Shown here: piece by piece, positions 27,003-36,487 of the stretch
How positions within the stretch are numbered: position 1 is the first letter of the stretch
Layout: every line of letters starts with the position of its first letter
Origin: Sphaerochaeta sp.
Lineage (GTDB): Bacteria > Spirochaetota > Spirochaetia > Sphaerochaetales > Sphaerochaetaceae
Direction: 5' to 3'
Assembly (NCBI GenBank): GCA_004294855.1
Contig: SHOI01000008.1
Coordinates: forward strand, 1-37,844
Length of the DNA stretch: 37,844 nucleotides
The notes under the pieces: model-generated
Seen by the model: only the letters and a program-made list of their open reading frames with translations
The model's database searches: none
Told to the model about the DNA's origin: nothing
Made by a program: the position numbers and the translations under genes

Positions 27003-30000
27003 GTGAAACGTTTTTCAAGCACAATTTTGACGGCTTTGCTGGTCACATTGTTGGCATTTTCACTCGCAAGCTGTGCGACAGCGCGAGTTGAGCCAATTCC
27101 TCCAGCAGTGGTTGAGCCCGTCCCGGCTCCGGCACCACCACCAGCAGTCCCAGCACCGGAACCCGCACCTGTTGTAGAGGTGCCGATGGTTGTTGAGCCT
27201 GTTAAGCCAGTGGCTGTTGAACCGGCTCCCGTGGTAGTCGCCCCCCCCGTAGTGGAGGAGGTCGTCTATCCCTATGGAGTCCGTCCAATCGTTAAGAACG
27301 CTGATGGAAATGAAGTGTTCGATCTTTTCATCGTTCACACCAATGACGTGAAGGGCAATATCTATGCTGAGAACGGCGGAGTCGGAATCGCCAAGCTCTC
27401 CACCGCCCTGAAGGCCGGTCGTGAGATTACCGACAACTGGTTGTTGCTCAACACCGGCTATGTCGGAGAGATTCCCGCCGAAGCGGCCCTTACCGCAGCA
27501 TGGATCGTCGATGAGCTGGGCTATGATGCATATCTGCCGCAAGCGATTCAGATTGAGCTCGGGATTGAAGGAACCCAAAAGGCGATCCCCCTCGCCGCGA
27601 ACGTGTTGGATGCCGAAGAGTACCTGCTCTTCCAGCCCTACCAAGTCTATGATTTCAACGGCTTCACCGTTGGGGTTGTCGGCATCGTGGCGCCGAAACC
27701 GGTAAGCGGAGTAAGCTTTGACGCCGATGTCATCCTCGACAACGCCCAGTGGGCCGTCGACATTGCCCGCACCTATGTGGACTACCTCGTCGTCCTTACC
27801 GATCTCGGTGAAGGCGTGTTCAGTTCGTCCGATCTGGCAGAGAACATTCAAGGTATCGACCTGATCGTCGATGGCAGCGGTTCGGAGACAGCGAAAGTCG
27901 TCAACGACACCCTCATCGTCCGCGCCGAAGAGCAGCTGCGCTCAATCGGCGGCGTGGTGGTCAGCGTTGACCGCGGCCGCGTAACCGGCGTTCTGCCGCT
28001 CGTTCTGCCCGCAGAAGACCTTGCTGTTCCCTATTTGAGCCCCCTTGCCGCGGAATATGAGCCCTTTGCCAATGCGCTGGGCTATACCCTGATGGTAACG
28101 CTCCCCGAAGATCCGGCGATCGTGGAACAAATCGGACCGACTCCCGAGAAAGTAGCGGTTGTCGTACCCGTACCGGTGGTCAAAGTCGAAGAGAAGCCGG
28201 CACCGCCTCCAGCTCCGGCTCCCGCTCCGCCTCCGGCACCGCCGGCTCCCGCTCCTGTCGTGGAAGAGGTGGTACCGATCAAGATCACCCGACCGGTCGA
28301 ACCGAGAGAGTTCCCCTTGGGTGTCACCTCGATCGTCAAGAACGCCGCCGGTGACAAGGACTTCGATCTGTTCGTCGTCCACACCAACGACGTGCACGGC
28401 CGGATCACTCCCAGCGACGGCGGAATGGGCTATTCCAAACTGGCCACGATGCTGGAAGTGGGCCGCTCCATCACGGACAACATTCTCGTGCTGGATGCCG
28501 GCGACGTTTCGCACGGAACGAATCTGGCGAACCTGTTCGAAGGTGAGGTTGTAGGAGTCCTTTTGGACATGCTCGGCTATGATGCGGTCGTCCCCGGCAA
28601 CCACGACTTCAACTACGGGTCCGAGCGCCTGATTCAAGCCGCCGAGTTCGCCGAAGAGTACTCGAATCTCCGAGTTCTTTCAGCCAACGTGCTTGACGCT
28701 GATGGCTACCTTGTGTTCCAGCCGTACCAGGTGTATGACTTCAACGGCTTCACCGTCGGTGTCGTCGGTCTGACGACCCCCGATACGAAGACGATGAGCC
28801 ATCCGAAGAACACCGAGGGACTTACATTCCTTAATAAAGAGATTCTGGCTGTCGGTCAGCAGGTAATCGATATCGCCCGCAGCTATGTGGACTACGTCAT
28901 CGTTCTTGGCCACCTCGGTCTCGATCCGTACGGTGACAGTGGTCTGACCAGCGAGATAGTCGTGCGCAACATCAACGGAATCGATCTGTTTGTTGACGGA
29001 CACTCCCATACGACGCTGGAAAAAGGCCGGAAGATCAACAACACCTACATCGTCTCCGCAGGTGATTACCTGAGGAACGTCGGAGTGGTCGAGATCAACG
29101 TCCGAGGCGGCAAAGTGGTCGGAACGACACCGATGCTGATTCCCGCCGAAGATGTCCTCAACCCTGAAGAGAGCGATCTCGCCCGGGCTTATGGAATCGT
29201 TGAAGTTCCCAACAACCCCAAGGTCGACGAGTATGTGACGTATATGCAGGCTCAACTCAGCGACAAGCTCAACCAGGTCATCGCTACGATTCCGGTTGAC
29301 TTGAACGGTGAACGGGCGCATGTCCGAACCCGCCCGACGAATCTTTCGAAGATCATCACCGCTGCGATGACCGAGCAGAGCGGAGCCGACTTCTCGATCA
29401 CCAACGGTGGCGGAATCCGAGCTTCCCTGAAGGCCGGTCCGGTAACGATCGGTGATGTGATCAACGTGCTGCCGTTTACGAACATCCTCACGGTGGTCGA
29501 AGCGACCGGCGCCGAGGTATATGCGGCTCTTGAGCATGGGTATCGAATGCTGCCGGAAACGAACGGCGGATTCGCCCAGACGGATCTGAGTGTCGTGTAC
29601 AACCGCTTTGCCGAGCCCGGCAAGCGCATCGTCAGAGTCCTGCTCAATGGCAAGGCGATCGACAAGAACAAGACCTACCGCGTAGCGACCAATGACTTCC
29701 TGGCCGCCGGCGGAGACGGATACACGATGTTCGGTCGAATCCTCGTCGAGGGCGACCTCTTAAGTGACGTCCTGATCAAATACCTGAGCACGAAGAAGCT
29801 TACCGCCGAGATGCTTGGTGATGATGTAAAGGAAGTGGTCGTAGCTGAAGAAAAACCGGCTCCTGCACCTGAACCTGCACCGGCACCGGTTCCCGCACCT
29901 GTCGTGGCGGAAGTAAAACCGGCTAGAGTGGAGGCGGTTGAGTACCCTTTAGGAGTAATGTCGGTCGTCAAGAACAGTGCGGGGGATAAGGATTTCGATC

Positions 30001-31442
30001 TCTTTGTCGTCCACACCAACGACGTGCACGCGCGCATAACTCCCAGCGATGGCGGAATGGGCTATTCCAAACTGGCCACGATGCTGGAAGTAGGGCGCTC
30101 CATCACGGATAACATCCTTCTTCTGGATGCCGGAGATGTTTCGCACGGAACAAACTTGGCGAATCTTTTCGAAGGAGAGACGGTAGGCGTCCTTCTGGAT
30201 ATGCTCGGCTATGATGCTGTAGCGCCCGGCAACCACGACTTCAACTATGGGTACAAGCGCCTCGTTGAAGCTGCCGAGTTCGCCGAAGAGTATTCCGCTC
30301 TCAGAGTTCTTTCAGCCAACGTGGTTGATGAGGACGGGTATCTTGTGTTCCAACCGTATCAGGTGTACGACTATAACGGCTTCACCGTCGGTGTCGTCGG
30401 TCTGACGACCCCCGATACAAAGACGAAGAGCCATCCGAAGAACACCGAGGGACTCACATTCCTCAATAAAGAGATCTTGGATCTTGGCCAAGAGCTGGTT
30501 GATATCGCCCGCAGCTATGTGGACTACATCATCGTTCTTGGACATATCGGTCTTGATCCGGATGGGGCAAGCGGCCTGACCAGCGAAATGATTGTTCGCA
30601 GCATCAACGGAATCGATCTGTTTGTTGACGGACACTCCCACACGACGCTGGAAAAAGGTCTGAAGGTCAACGACACCTACATCGTCTCCGCAGGTGATTA
30701 TCTGAGGAACGTAGGAGTGGTGGAGATCAACGTCCGAGGCGGCAAGGTGGTCGGAACGACACCGATGCTGATTCCCGCAAAGGATGTGCTCAATCCCCAA
30801 GAGAGCGATCTTGCTCGGGCCTATGGAATCACAGCGGTTCCCAACAATGCTGAAGTCGATGAGTATGTGACCTACATGCAAGGCCAGCTCAACGATGTGC
30901 TCAACAAGGTGATTGCAAAGATTCCGATGGATTTGGATGGCGAGCGAGCCAATGTTCGAACCCGCCCGACGAATCTTTCGAAGATCATCGCCGCTGCGAT
31001 GACCGCCCAAAGCGGAGCCGATTTCTCGATCACCAACGGTGGCGGAATTCGTGCTTCCCTGAAGGCCGGTCCGGTAACGGTCGGAGATGTGGTCAACGTG
31101 CTGCCGTTTACGAACATCCTCACGGTGGTCGAAGCGACGGGTGCTGACGTGTATGCGGCTCTTGAGCATGGGTACCGAATGCTGCCGGATCCAAACGGCG
31201 GATTTGCCCAGACGGATCTGAGCGTCGTGTACAACCGCTTTGCCGAGCCCGGCAAGCGCATCGTCAGAGTCCTGCTCAACGGCAAGGCGATTGACAAGAA
31301 CAAAACCTACCGCGTAGCGACCAATGACTTCATGGCCGCCGGCGGAGACGGATACACGATGTTTGGTCGAGTCCTCGTCGAGGGCGACCTCTTAAGTGAT
31401 ATCCTGATCAAATATCTTTCTGAAACGTACCCAGTGCGTTAA
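27003..31442 (+). CDS. Lipoprotein with three 5'-nucleotidase/UshA-like modules (first degenerate)
   Basis: Lipobox signal LLAFSLASC; Pro/Ala/Val-rich linkers; modules 2 and 3 with HTNDVH, DAGDVSHGTNLANLFEG, GNHDFNYG, GHSHTT, ITNGGGIRASLKAGPVT, NDF(L/M)AAGGDGYTMF. Confidence 0.92.
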   Translation: MKRFSSTILTALLVTLLAFSLASCATARVEPIPPAVVEPVPAPAPPPAVPAPEPAPVVEVPMVVEPVKPVAVEPAPVVVAPPVVEEVVYPYGVRPIVKNADGNEVFDLFIVHTNDVKGNIYAENGGVGIAKLSTALKAGREITDNWLLLNTGYVGEIPAEAALTAAWIVDELGYDAYLPQAIQIELGIEGTQKAIPLAANVLDAEEYLLFQPYQVYDFNGFTVGVVGIVAPKPVSGVSFDADVILDNAQWAVDIARTYVDYLVVLTDLGEGVFSSSDLAENIQGIDLIVDGSGSETAKVVNDTLIVRAEEQLRSIGGVVVSVDRGRVTGVLPLVLPAEDLAVPYLSPLAAEYEPFANALGYTLMVTLPEDPAIVEQIGPTPEKVAVVVPVPVVKVEEKPAPPPAPAPAPPPAPPAPAPVVEEVVPIKITRPVEPREFPLGVTSIVKNAAGDKDFDLFVVHTNDVHGRITPSDGGMGYSKLATMLEVGRSITDNILVLDAGDVSHGTNLANLFEGEVVGVLLDMLGYDAVVPGNHDFNYGSERLIQAAEFAEEYSNLRVLSANVLDADGYLVFQPYQVYDFNGFTVGVVGLTTPDTKTMSHPKNTEGLTFLNKEILAVGQQVIDIARSYVDYVIVLGHLGLDPYGDSGLTSEIVVRNINGIDLFVDGHSHTTLEKGRKINNTYIVSAGDYLRNVGVVEINVRGGKVVGTTPMLIPAEDVLNPEESDLARAYGIVEVPNNPKVDEYVTYMQAQLSDKLNQVIATIPVDLNGERAHVRTRPTNLSKIITAAMTEQSGADFSITNGGGIRASLKAGPVTIGDVINVLPFTNILTVVEATGAEVYAALEHGYRMLPETNGGFAQTDLSVVYNRFAEPGKRIVRVLLNGKAIDKNKTYRVATNDFLAAGGDGYTMFGRILVEGDLLSDVLIKYLSTKKLTAEMLGDDVKEVVVAEEKPAPAPEPAPAPVPAPVVAEVKPARVEAVEYPLGVMSVVKNSAGDKDFDLFVVHTNDVHARITPSDGGMGYSKLATMLEVGRSITDNILLLDAGDVSHGTNLANLFEGETVGVLLDMLGYDAVAPGNHDFNYGYKRLVEAAEFAEEYSALRVLSANVVDEDGYLVFQPYQVYDYNGFTVGVVGLTTPDTKTKSHPKNTEGLTFLNKEILDLGQELVDIARSYVDYIIVLGHIGLDPDGASGLTSEMIVRSINGIDLFVDGHSHTTLEKGLKVNDTYIVSAGDYLRNVGVVEINVRGGKVVGTTPMLIPAKDVLNPQESDLARAYGITAVPNNAEVDEYVTYMQGQLNDVLNKVIAKIPMDLDGERANVRTRPTNLSKIIAAAMTAQSGADFSITNGGGIRASLKAGPVTVGDVVNVLPFTNILTVVEATGADVYAALEHGYRMLPDPNGGFAQTDLSVVYNRFAEPGKRIVRVLLNGKAIDKNKTYRVATNDFMAAGGDGYTMFGRVLVEGDLLSDILIKYLSETYPVR

Positions 31443-31463
31443 GGAATGACGTAACAACGACGC

Positions 31464-31489
31464 AGGGCGGCTTTTCCAGCCGCCCTGTT
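31464..31489 (+). terminator. Intergenic hairpin, weak terminator/attenuator or processing structure
   Basis: AGGGCGGC-TTTTCCA-GCCGCCCT, followed by only TGTTGT. Confidence 0.45.
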
Positions 31490-31511
31490 GTATTGCATGG
31501 AGGCGAAATAC

Positions 31512-33410
31512 GTGAAGCGAGTTTCTTTTTTCCTCATCTTGATATCTCTACTCCTTGCTCTGGCGGCTTGTGCAACGTCCACGACTGCGGTAACGGTTGA
31601 TGAACCGGTAGTCCCGATCCAAGAAGCGGTTGCAGCTCCTGTGCCTGTTCCGGCACCCGGGCCCGTCGAGCAAGCGATTGAACCTGTGGTTCCGGAGGCT
31701 GTGCCTGAACCGGTAGTCGTAGCTGAAGAAAAACCGGTTCCGGCTCCTGTTGCCGCTCCTGCGCCTGTGGAGCAAGTGATTGAACCTGTGGTTCCGGAGG
31801 CTGTACCCGAACCGGTAGTTGTAGCTGAAGAAGCACCGGCTTCGACACCTGAACCTGTATCTGAACCGACTCCAGCTCCTGTCGTAGCGGAAGTGGTGCC
31901 GGTCAAGGTCGAACCTGTCGAGTACCCCTTGGGCGTAACCTCGATCGTCAAGAACAAGACCGGTGACAAGGACTTCGATCTCTTCGTAGTTCATACCAAC
32001 GACGTTCATGCCCGTATCACCCCCGGCGATGGTGGAATGGGCTATTCAAGGCTGGCAACGATGCTGGAAAGAGGACGCTCCATTACGGACAACATCCTTC
32101 TTCTGGATGCCGGAGACGTTTCGCACGGAACGAATCTGGCGAACCTGTTCGAAGGGGAGACTGTGGGAGTTCTTCTGGATATGCTCGGCTATGATGCTGT
32201 AGCGCCCGGCAACCACGACTTCAACTATGGATACAAGCGCCTCGTTGAAGCTGCAGAGATCGCCGAGGAGTATTCGAATCTTCGAGTTCTTTCAGCCAAC
32301 GTGGTCGATGAGGACGGGTACCTTCTCTTCCAGCCGTATCAGGTGTATGACTTCAACGGCTTCACCGTCGGTGTCGTCGGTCTGACGACCCCCGATACGA
32401 AGACAAAGAGCCACCCCAGAAACACCGAAGGAATTACGTTCCTCAATGAAGAGATCTTCTCAATCGGCCAAGAGGCGATCGACATCGCCCGCACCTATGT
32501 GGACTACGTCATCGTTCTTGGACATATCGGCCTCGATCCGGATGGGGCAAGCGGCCTGACCAGCGAGATGATTGTCCGCAACATCAAGGGAATCGACCTG
32601 TTCGTTGACGGACACTCCCACACGACGCTGGAAAAAGGCCTGAAGGTCAACGACACCTACATCGTTTCCACCGGTTCCTATCTGAGGAACGTCGGAGTGG
32701 TCGAGATCAACATCCGGGACGGCAAGGTGGTCGGGACGACTCCGATGCTGATCCCAGCCGAAGACGTTCTCAATCCCCAAGAGAGCGATCTTGCTCGGGC
32801 GTATGGAATCGTGGAAGTACCCACCAACCCCGAAGTCGATGAGTATGTCTCCTACATGCAGGGGCAGCTCAGTGAAGTGCTCAACAGGGTGATCGCGACG
32901 ATTCCGATGGATCTGGACGGGGAACGGGCCAATGTCCGGACCCGGCCGACGAATCTCTCGAAGATCATCACCGCCGCGATGACCGCCCAAAGCGGAGCCG
33001 ATTTCACGATCACCAACGGCGGCGGGATCCGCGCTTCCCTGAAGGCCGGCCCGGTAACGATCGGCGATGTGATCACCGTGCTTCCGTTCACGAACATCCT
33101 CACGGTGGTCGAAGTAACGGGCGCCGATGTGTATGCGGCTCTTGAGCATGGATACCGGATGCTGCCGGATCAGAACGGGGGATACTCCCAGACCGATCTG
33201 GGCGTCGTGTACAACCGCTTCGCCGAACCCGGCAAGCGGATCATCAGAGTCCTGCTCGACGGCAAGCCGATCGACAGGAACAAGACCTACCGGGTGGCGA
33301 CCAATGACTTTCTGGCCGCCGGCGGAGACGGATACACGATGTTCGGCCGGATCCTCACAGAGGGCGACCTCCTAAGCGATGTCCTGATTGAGTATCTTTC
33401 CAACCAATGA
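31512..33410 (+). CDS. 5'-nucleotidase/UshA-like lipoprotein, paralog of the preceding gene's modules
   Basis: GTG start with GGAGG 8 nt upstream; signal VKRVSFFLILISLLLALAAC; one complete nucleotidase module colinear with module 3 of the upstream gene. Confidence 0.92.
   Translation: MKRVSFFLILISLLLALAACATSTTAVTVDEPVVPIQEAVAAPVPVPAPGPVEQAIEPVVPEAVPEPVVVAEEKPVPAPVAAPAPVEQVIEPVVPEAVPEPVVVAEEAPASTPEPVSEPTPAPVVAEVVPVKVEPVEYPLGVTSIVKNKTGDKDFDLFVVHTNDVHARITPGDGGMGYSRLATMLERGRSITDNILLLDAGDVSHGTNLANLFEGETVGVLLDMLGYDAVAPGNHDFNYGYKRLVEAAEIAEEYSNLRVLSANVVDEDGYLLFQPYQVYDFNGFTVGVVGLTTPDTKTKSHPRNTEGITFLNEEIFSIGQEAIDIARTYVDYVIVLGHIGLDPDGASGLTSEMIVRNIKGIDLFVDGHSHTTLEKGLKVNDTYIVSTGSYLRNVGVVEINIRDGKVVGTTPMLIPAEDVLNPQESDLARAYGIVEVPTNPEVDEYVSYMQGQLSEVLNRVIATIPMDLDGERANVRTRPTNLSKIITAAMTAQSGADFTITNGGGIRASLKAGPVTIGDVITVLPFTNILTVVEVTGADVYAALEHGYRMLPDQNGGYSQTDLGVVYNRFAEPGKRIIRVLLDGKPIDRNKTYRVATNDFLAAGGDGYTMFGRILTEGDLLSDVLIEYLSNQ
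31668..31832 (+). repeat. Tandem 102-bp linker repeat (about 1.6 copies)
   Basis: EQAIEPVVPEAVPEPVVVAEEKPVPAPVAAPAPV then EQVIEPVVPEAVPEPVVVAEEAPAS; copies begin at 31668 and 31770. Confidence 0.8.
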
Positions 33411-33418
33411 CATGAATA

Positions 33419-33443
33419 GGGGCAGCTCCGGGCTGCCCCTTTT
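33419..33443 (+). terminator. Rho-independent terminator of the nucleotidase locus
   Basis: GGGGCAGC-TCCGG-GCTGCCCC then TTTT. Confidence 0.8.
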
Positions 33444-33469
33444 GGAATAATCTCTTTCGTGAAACCGGC

Positions 33470-33498
33470 TTGACACGATGGTACCAATAGGGTAATGT
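33470..33498 (+). promoter_or_regulatory. tRNA-Asn promoter
   Basis: TTGACA - N17 - TAATGT. Confidence 0.7.
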
Positions 33499-33518
33499 AC
33501 CAAGCGTTCAACAGACAT

Positions 33519-33591
<73 letters not shown>

Positions 33592-33595
33592 CGAT

Positions 33596-33628
33596 GAGAC
33601 AATCCTTCGGGGTTGTCTCTTCTCGTTT
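33596..33628 (+). terminator. Rho-independent terminator, UUCG tetraloop
   Basis: GAGACAATCC-TTCG-GGGTTGTCTC then a T-rich tail, abutting the galE stop. Confidence 0.8.
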
Positions 33629-34615
33629 CTAGCTCTCCAGTCGTTTCTGATTCGCCAAATACACCCGCCATGTTGAAGCGATGATGTTTTCAACGCTTGA
33701 GTGTACGGCTTTCCAACCGAGGGTTTTTCTTGCTTCCTTGCTTGAGGCGATGAGCTTTGCCGGATCGCCCTTCCTTCGCTCCACATATTCGGCGGGAATC
33801 GGGTGACCGGTGATCTCGCGGGCGGTGTCAACGATCTGTTGGACACTGATGCCGTTTTCGGAGCCGAGGTTCACGATGAGGTTTCCCTTGCCTTCCATCA
33901 AATAATCGACCGCCAGGACGTGGGCAGTCGCCAGATCGGTGACGTGCACGTAATCACGGATTGCGGTCTTGTCCGGGGTGTCCCAGTCGCTGCCGAAGAT
34001 TAAGAGATTGGGCCTGATTCCCATCGCCACTTCCATGACCACGGGAATCAGGTTCGCCGGGTTTGATTCAAGACCGAGCATTCGACCCTCATTGTCATAC
34101 CCAGCCGCATTGAAGTAGCGCAGGGAGACGTAGGAAAGATCCCGAAGCTGTGAATACCACTCCAGATTCTCTTCAATGGCGAGCTTGGTGTATCCATAGT
34201 AGTTTGTCGGACGGGTCGGATGATGCTCATCCACCGGCAGATACTCCGGCTCGCCGTAGACGGCGGCGGTGGAGGAGAGGATGAAATTCTTCACCTTGGC
34301 TTTCGAGCAGGCGGCGATGAGGTTCAAGGATCCCGAGATGTTGTTGTGGGAATATTTTTCCGGCGCTATCATCGACTCTCCTGCGGCTTTGAATGCTGCA
34401 AGGTGGATCACCGCATCCCATCCCTCTTCGAGGACAGCGGCGATTTGCTCATAATTTAGGATATCCCCTTCAAAGAAGTCGGCATGCTGATCAACGTTGC
34501 TTTTCAAGCCGCTTGAAAGGTTGTCAAAAATTCCGACTTGGTCTCCTCGTTCGAGGAATTGGAGAGCGACATGGCTACCGATGTACCCGGCCCCTCCGAC
34601 TAGTAATATCTTCAT
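33629..34615 (-). CDS. galE: UDP-glucose 4-epimerase
   Basis: MKILLVGGAGYIGSHVALQFLERG; SSTAAVYGEPEYLPVDEHHPTRPTNYYGYTK; YFNAAG. Confidence 0.95.
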   Translation of the reverse strand: MKILLVGGAGYIGSHVALQFLERGDQVGIFDNLSSGLKSNVDQHADFFEGDILNYEQIAAVLEEGWDAVIHLAAFKAAGESMIAPEKYSHNNISGSLNLIAACSKAKVKNFILSSTAAVYGEPEYLPVDEHHPTRPTNYYGYTKLAIEENLEWYSQLRDLSYVSLRYFNAAGYDNEGRMLGLESNPANLIPVVMEVAMGIRPNLLIFGSDWDTPDKTAIRDYVHVTDLATAHVLAVDYLMEGKGNLIVNLGSENGISVQQIVDTAREITGHPIPAEYVERRKGDPAKLIASSKEARKTLGWKAVHSSVENIIASTWRVYLANQKRLES

Positions 34616-34627
34616 CGCTTCATCTCC

Positions 34628-35965
34628 TTATGAAAAGCGGGTAATGATTGTGCTCAGATCGGCCAGTTTTTCATCAAGCAACGCTTGAGTGGCAGTCTCA
34701 ACGACCAATCGCAAGTAGGGTTCGGTGTTGGATTTGCGGACATTAAACCACCAGTCTTTGAATTCAACCCGATAGCCGTCGAAATCCATGACAAGGGTGG
34801 GGGAATCGTTTTTGACATATCGCTCATACAGAGCGGTCATCGCTTCATCCTTTTCATTGAGGGTGTAGTTCACTTCTCCGCTGTTTGCCCACCTGACGAT
34901 CGAATCGATGAAGGAGCCGATTGTCTGACCTTCAGCTTTGAGCATCTTCACAGCCTGAAGGACGAGGAGGGAAGCAAGAATGCCGCTGTCGCAGTTGAAG
35001 AAGTCTCTGAAATAGTAGTGTCCGGCAAGCTCGCCGCCGAAGATCGCTCCAAGCTCCCGAAGCTTGTTCTTCGCGAACGCATGACCGACTTTCCACACGT
35101 GAACCTCGGCACCGAGGCTTTCAAGGTATTCAACCGTTGAACGGCTGGTACGAATATCAACCAGAACTCGGCCTTTTTCCTTTTTGAGGTAATAGAGGCC
35201 CAAGAGACTGGTGATGTAATCGGGTTGGAGAAAGCGGCCGTTCTCATCGAGGAACATGACGCGGTCGGCATCGCCGTCGTAGATGATTCCGATGTCGCTT
35301 TTGTTGGCAATTACCGCATCGCGAAGATCGTAGGTGTTTTCGACTTCCAGAGGATTGGGCTCATGAGCCGGGAATGTTCCGTCAAGATGATCGTAGAGGT
35401 AATGATGATTCTCCCCCAAGAGATCTTTGACGATGAGATTCGCCATTCCGTGTGAAAAGTCGATCGAAAGGTTGAGGTCGGAGGTGTCGGGAGTGAACGC
35501 TTTTAAAAAGTCGATATATGCGTTCCTTGCTTCTTTCTTGACGATCTTTCCTTTCTTTCGGCAGGGAACAATTTCATCATTAAGAACCATCGCTTCCAAT
35601 TCCTTCAGTCCGCTGTCCGAACCGACGGGGACGGCATTCGTCCGACTGATTTTCAGTCCATTGTACTCGGCGGGGTTGTGGCTGGCTGTGATCTGGACGG
35701 AGGCATCCGCCTTGAAGTGAACGGTCGCGAAATACACCATCGGGGTGGTCGCCAGACCGATGGTCCAGACATCCGCTCCGCTGTCCATGATTCCCCTGCT
35801 CAATGCTTCAAAGATCTCATCGCTGCTGGTTCGGACATCCCGACCGACGAGGACCGCTTTGCTCTTCAGAAGCTTGGGCAAAAAGTAGCCGATCTTGTAC
35901 ACGGTGTCTTTGTTGAAATCCACGTTGTAGATTCCCCGAATATCGTATGCTTTAAACGCTCCCAT
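34628..35965 (-). CDS. Phosphomannomutase/phosphoglucomutase
   Basis: FKAYDIRGIYN; ITASHNPAEYNGLKI; YDGDADRVMFLDENG; GELAGHYYFRDFF. Confidence 0.95.
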   Translation of the reverse strand: MGAFKAYDIRGIYNVDFNKDTVYKIGYFLPKLLKSKAVLVGRDVRTSSDEIFEALSRGIMDSGADVWTIGLATTPMVYFATVHFKADASVQITASHNPAEYNGLKISRTNAVPVGSDSGLKELEAMVLNDEIVPCRKKGKIVKKEARNAYIDFLKAFTPDTSDLNLSIDFSHGMANLIVKDLLGENHHYLYDHLDGTFPAHEPNPLEVENTYDLRDAVIANKSDIGIIYDGDADRVMFLDENGRFLQPDYITSLLGLYYLKKEKGRVLVDIRTSRSTVEYLESLGAEVHVWKVGHAFAKNKLRELGAIFGGELAGHYYFRDFFNCDSGILASLLVLQAVKMLKAEGQTIGSFIDSIVRWANSGEVNYTLNEKDEAMTALYERYVKNDSPTLVMDFDGYRVEFKDWWFNVRKSNTEPYLRLVVETATQALLDEKLADLSTIITRFS

Positions 35966-36413
35966 CGTTTAATCTCCTTCTGAACTCCTTTCGATCCATC
36001 ACCTCAAAGAAGTGAACCGTCCCGTCTTTCAGCAGCACCATTTCAACCACTTGACGGAAGGCTTTGTCAAACCAGGAGGCATCTTTCACCGGATGGGACG
36101 GCTGCCGGATTATCTTCAATGCATTGCTTCTGGAAACGGTTCGAACGGATTCAACACCCGTACAGGCAAAGGAGTCTTCGTACTTCACAAACGGCTCTCT
36201 GTTCTTTCGGGGGCGAAGCGAAAAGCCAAAGAGCGCCGGTTGGCGCTCAAAATCCTCAAAGAAGAAAGAATCATTTACTTTGTAAAGGAATACACCGAAT
36301 TCGCGGGCAACTCCCTTCGTCGTGGCGTACCACGTGGCGTAGGTTCGCCATGAGAGTTTGCTTCCATGTCTTGTTTCAAGTTCTTGAATGAACTTGTGGG
36401 CATCATCATCCAT
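35952..36413 (-). CDS. Conserved hypothetical protein
   Basis: MDDDAHKFIQELETRHGSKLSWRTYATWYATTKG...; overlaps the mutase start by 14 nt. Confidence 0.65.
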   Translation of the reverse strand: MDDDAHKFIQELETRHGSKLSWRTYATWYATTKGVAREFGVFLYKVNDSFFFEDFERQPALFGFSLRPRKNREPFVKYEDSFACTGVESVRTVSRSNALKIIRQPSHPVKDASWFDKAFRQVVEMVLLKDGTVHFFEVMDRKEFRRRLNDGSV

Positions 36414-36487
36414 TGTGTGTCCTTGCCTCACTAGCTTTTTTTTATAGTAGCATATACACTGCGTTGCAGAAAGAGTAGCGAGGGCAT

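Noticed and set aside
27090-27270. Possible CRISPR or simple-repeat array in the GC-rich repeats of the lipoprotein linkers
   Set aside because: The repeats are in frame and encode PAPAP/EPVV linkers; no direct-repeat/spacer structure.
30312-31169. Repeated minus-strand ORFs (28680-29537, 30312-31169, 32460-33149) that resemble each other
   Set aside because: They look like a conserved family only because the nucleotidase modules on the other strand are duplicated.
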